Source: Lentisphaeraceae bacterium
GTDB lineage: Bacteria; Verrucomicrobiota; Kiritimatiellia; RFP12; UBA1067
Length of the DNA: 6,208 bases
Assembly: GCA_004551905.1 (NCBI GenBank)
Contig: SFPL01000011.1
Location: forward strand, 1-6,208
Direction of reading: 5' to 3'
Positions 6,175 through 6,208 of this stretch are shown here, in pieces (the stretch's first letter is position 1; every line of letters starts with the position of its first letter). Under the pieces are notes generated by a model, which saw only the letters and a list, made by a program, of their open reading frames with translations, did not search any database and was not told where the DNA came from. The position numbers were made by a program, and so were the translations under genes.

Positions 6175-6206
6175 TTGACTTTTTTGCAGATTCCCCCTTG
6201 ACTTTT
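6175..6206 (+). promoter_or_regulatory. Paired TTGACTTTT motifs, possible -35 of a rightward promoter
   Basis: TTGACTTTT occurs at 6175-6183 and 6198-6206, 23 bases apart, i.e. about two helical turns. Each begins with TTGACT, a good -35 hexamer. No -10 is visible 17 bases after the first, and the second runs off the window. They may mark a promoter or a tandem operator for a gene to the right. Confidence 0.3.
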
Positions 6207-6208
6207 GC

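Larger units (their letters stand above)
5799..6208. other. 410-base intergenic region
   Basis: No credible protein-coding gene lies here. It holds the leader, Shine-Dalgarno and promoter of the leftward surface-protein gene (5799-5976), the three-copy repeat with alternative hairpins (5994-6083), a perfect 14-bp hairpin (6132-6162) and paired TTGACTTTT motifs at the edge. If the next gene reads rightward, this is a divergent regulatory region. Confidence 0.6.

Noticed and set aside
1..6208. CRISPR array, transposase, tRNA or rRNA
   Set aside because: No regularly spaced repeats, no transposase-like protein and no tRNA or rRNA signature were seen on either strand.

Overview
The window looks like chromosomal DNA from a G+C-rich (about 60% by eye) Gram-negative-type bacterium. 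The best guess is a gut-associated Kiritimatiellota or related PVC lineage. That guess rests on the style of the larger protein, which combines LamG-like folds, InlB/Flg_new-type 'GAGKY...G..VT' repeats and BspA-type leucine-rich repeats, all secreted and mostly without strong Shine-Dalgarno sites. It is inference from protein architecture; there is no rRNA or marker gene here.

Layout, left to right. Positions 1-177 hold no credible gene but are dense in inverted repeats that fold into several nested hairpins, either a structured RNA or a palindromic DNA element cut by the window edge. Positions 173-2266 (minus) encode a secreted protein of about 697 residues with a beta-rich N-terminal half and an alpha-helical C-terminal half, resembling six-hairpin glycosidases. 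Its last dozen or so codons are compositionally odd and its stop codon lies inside a palindrome. The 121-base gap at 2285-2405 carries an extended -10 promoter (TGGTATAAT) for that gene and a short hairpin. Positions 2406-5798 (minus) encode a secreted 1130-residue modular surface protein: signal peptide, two tandem copies of a module (short beta domain, LamG-like domain, InlB-type repeat), then a BspA-type LRR domain and a conserved-looking C-terminal tail. Positions 5799-6208 are intergenic. They contain a near-consensus sigma70-type promoter with a 17-base spacer, a leader of about 140 bases with a 7-G/C homopolymer and a possible 51-codon leader ORF, three copies of a 14-mer that can form mutually exclusive hairpins, a perfect 14-bp hairpin, and paired TTGACTTTT motifs at the right edge that may belong to a rightward promoter.

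Both genes read leftward and both products carry export signals. The simplest reading is a small exported module: a modular adhesin or glycan-binding protein, followed under its own promoter by a putative glycan-active enzyme. No CRISPR array, tRNA, rRNA, transposase or recognisable defence system was seen. The most unusual material is non-coding: the structured left edge and the alternative-hairpin repeat upstream of the big surface protein.
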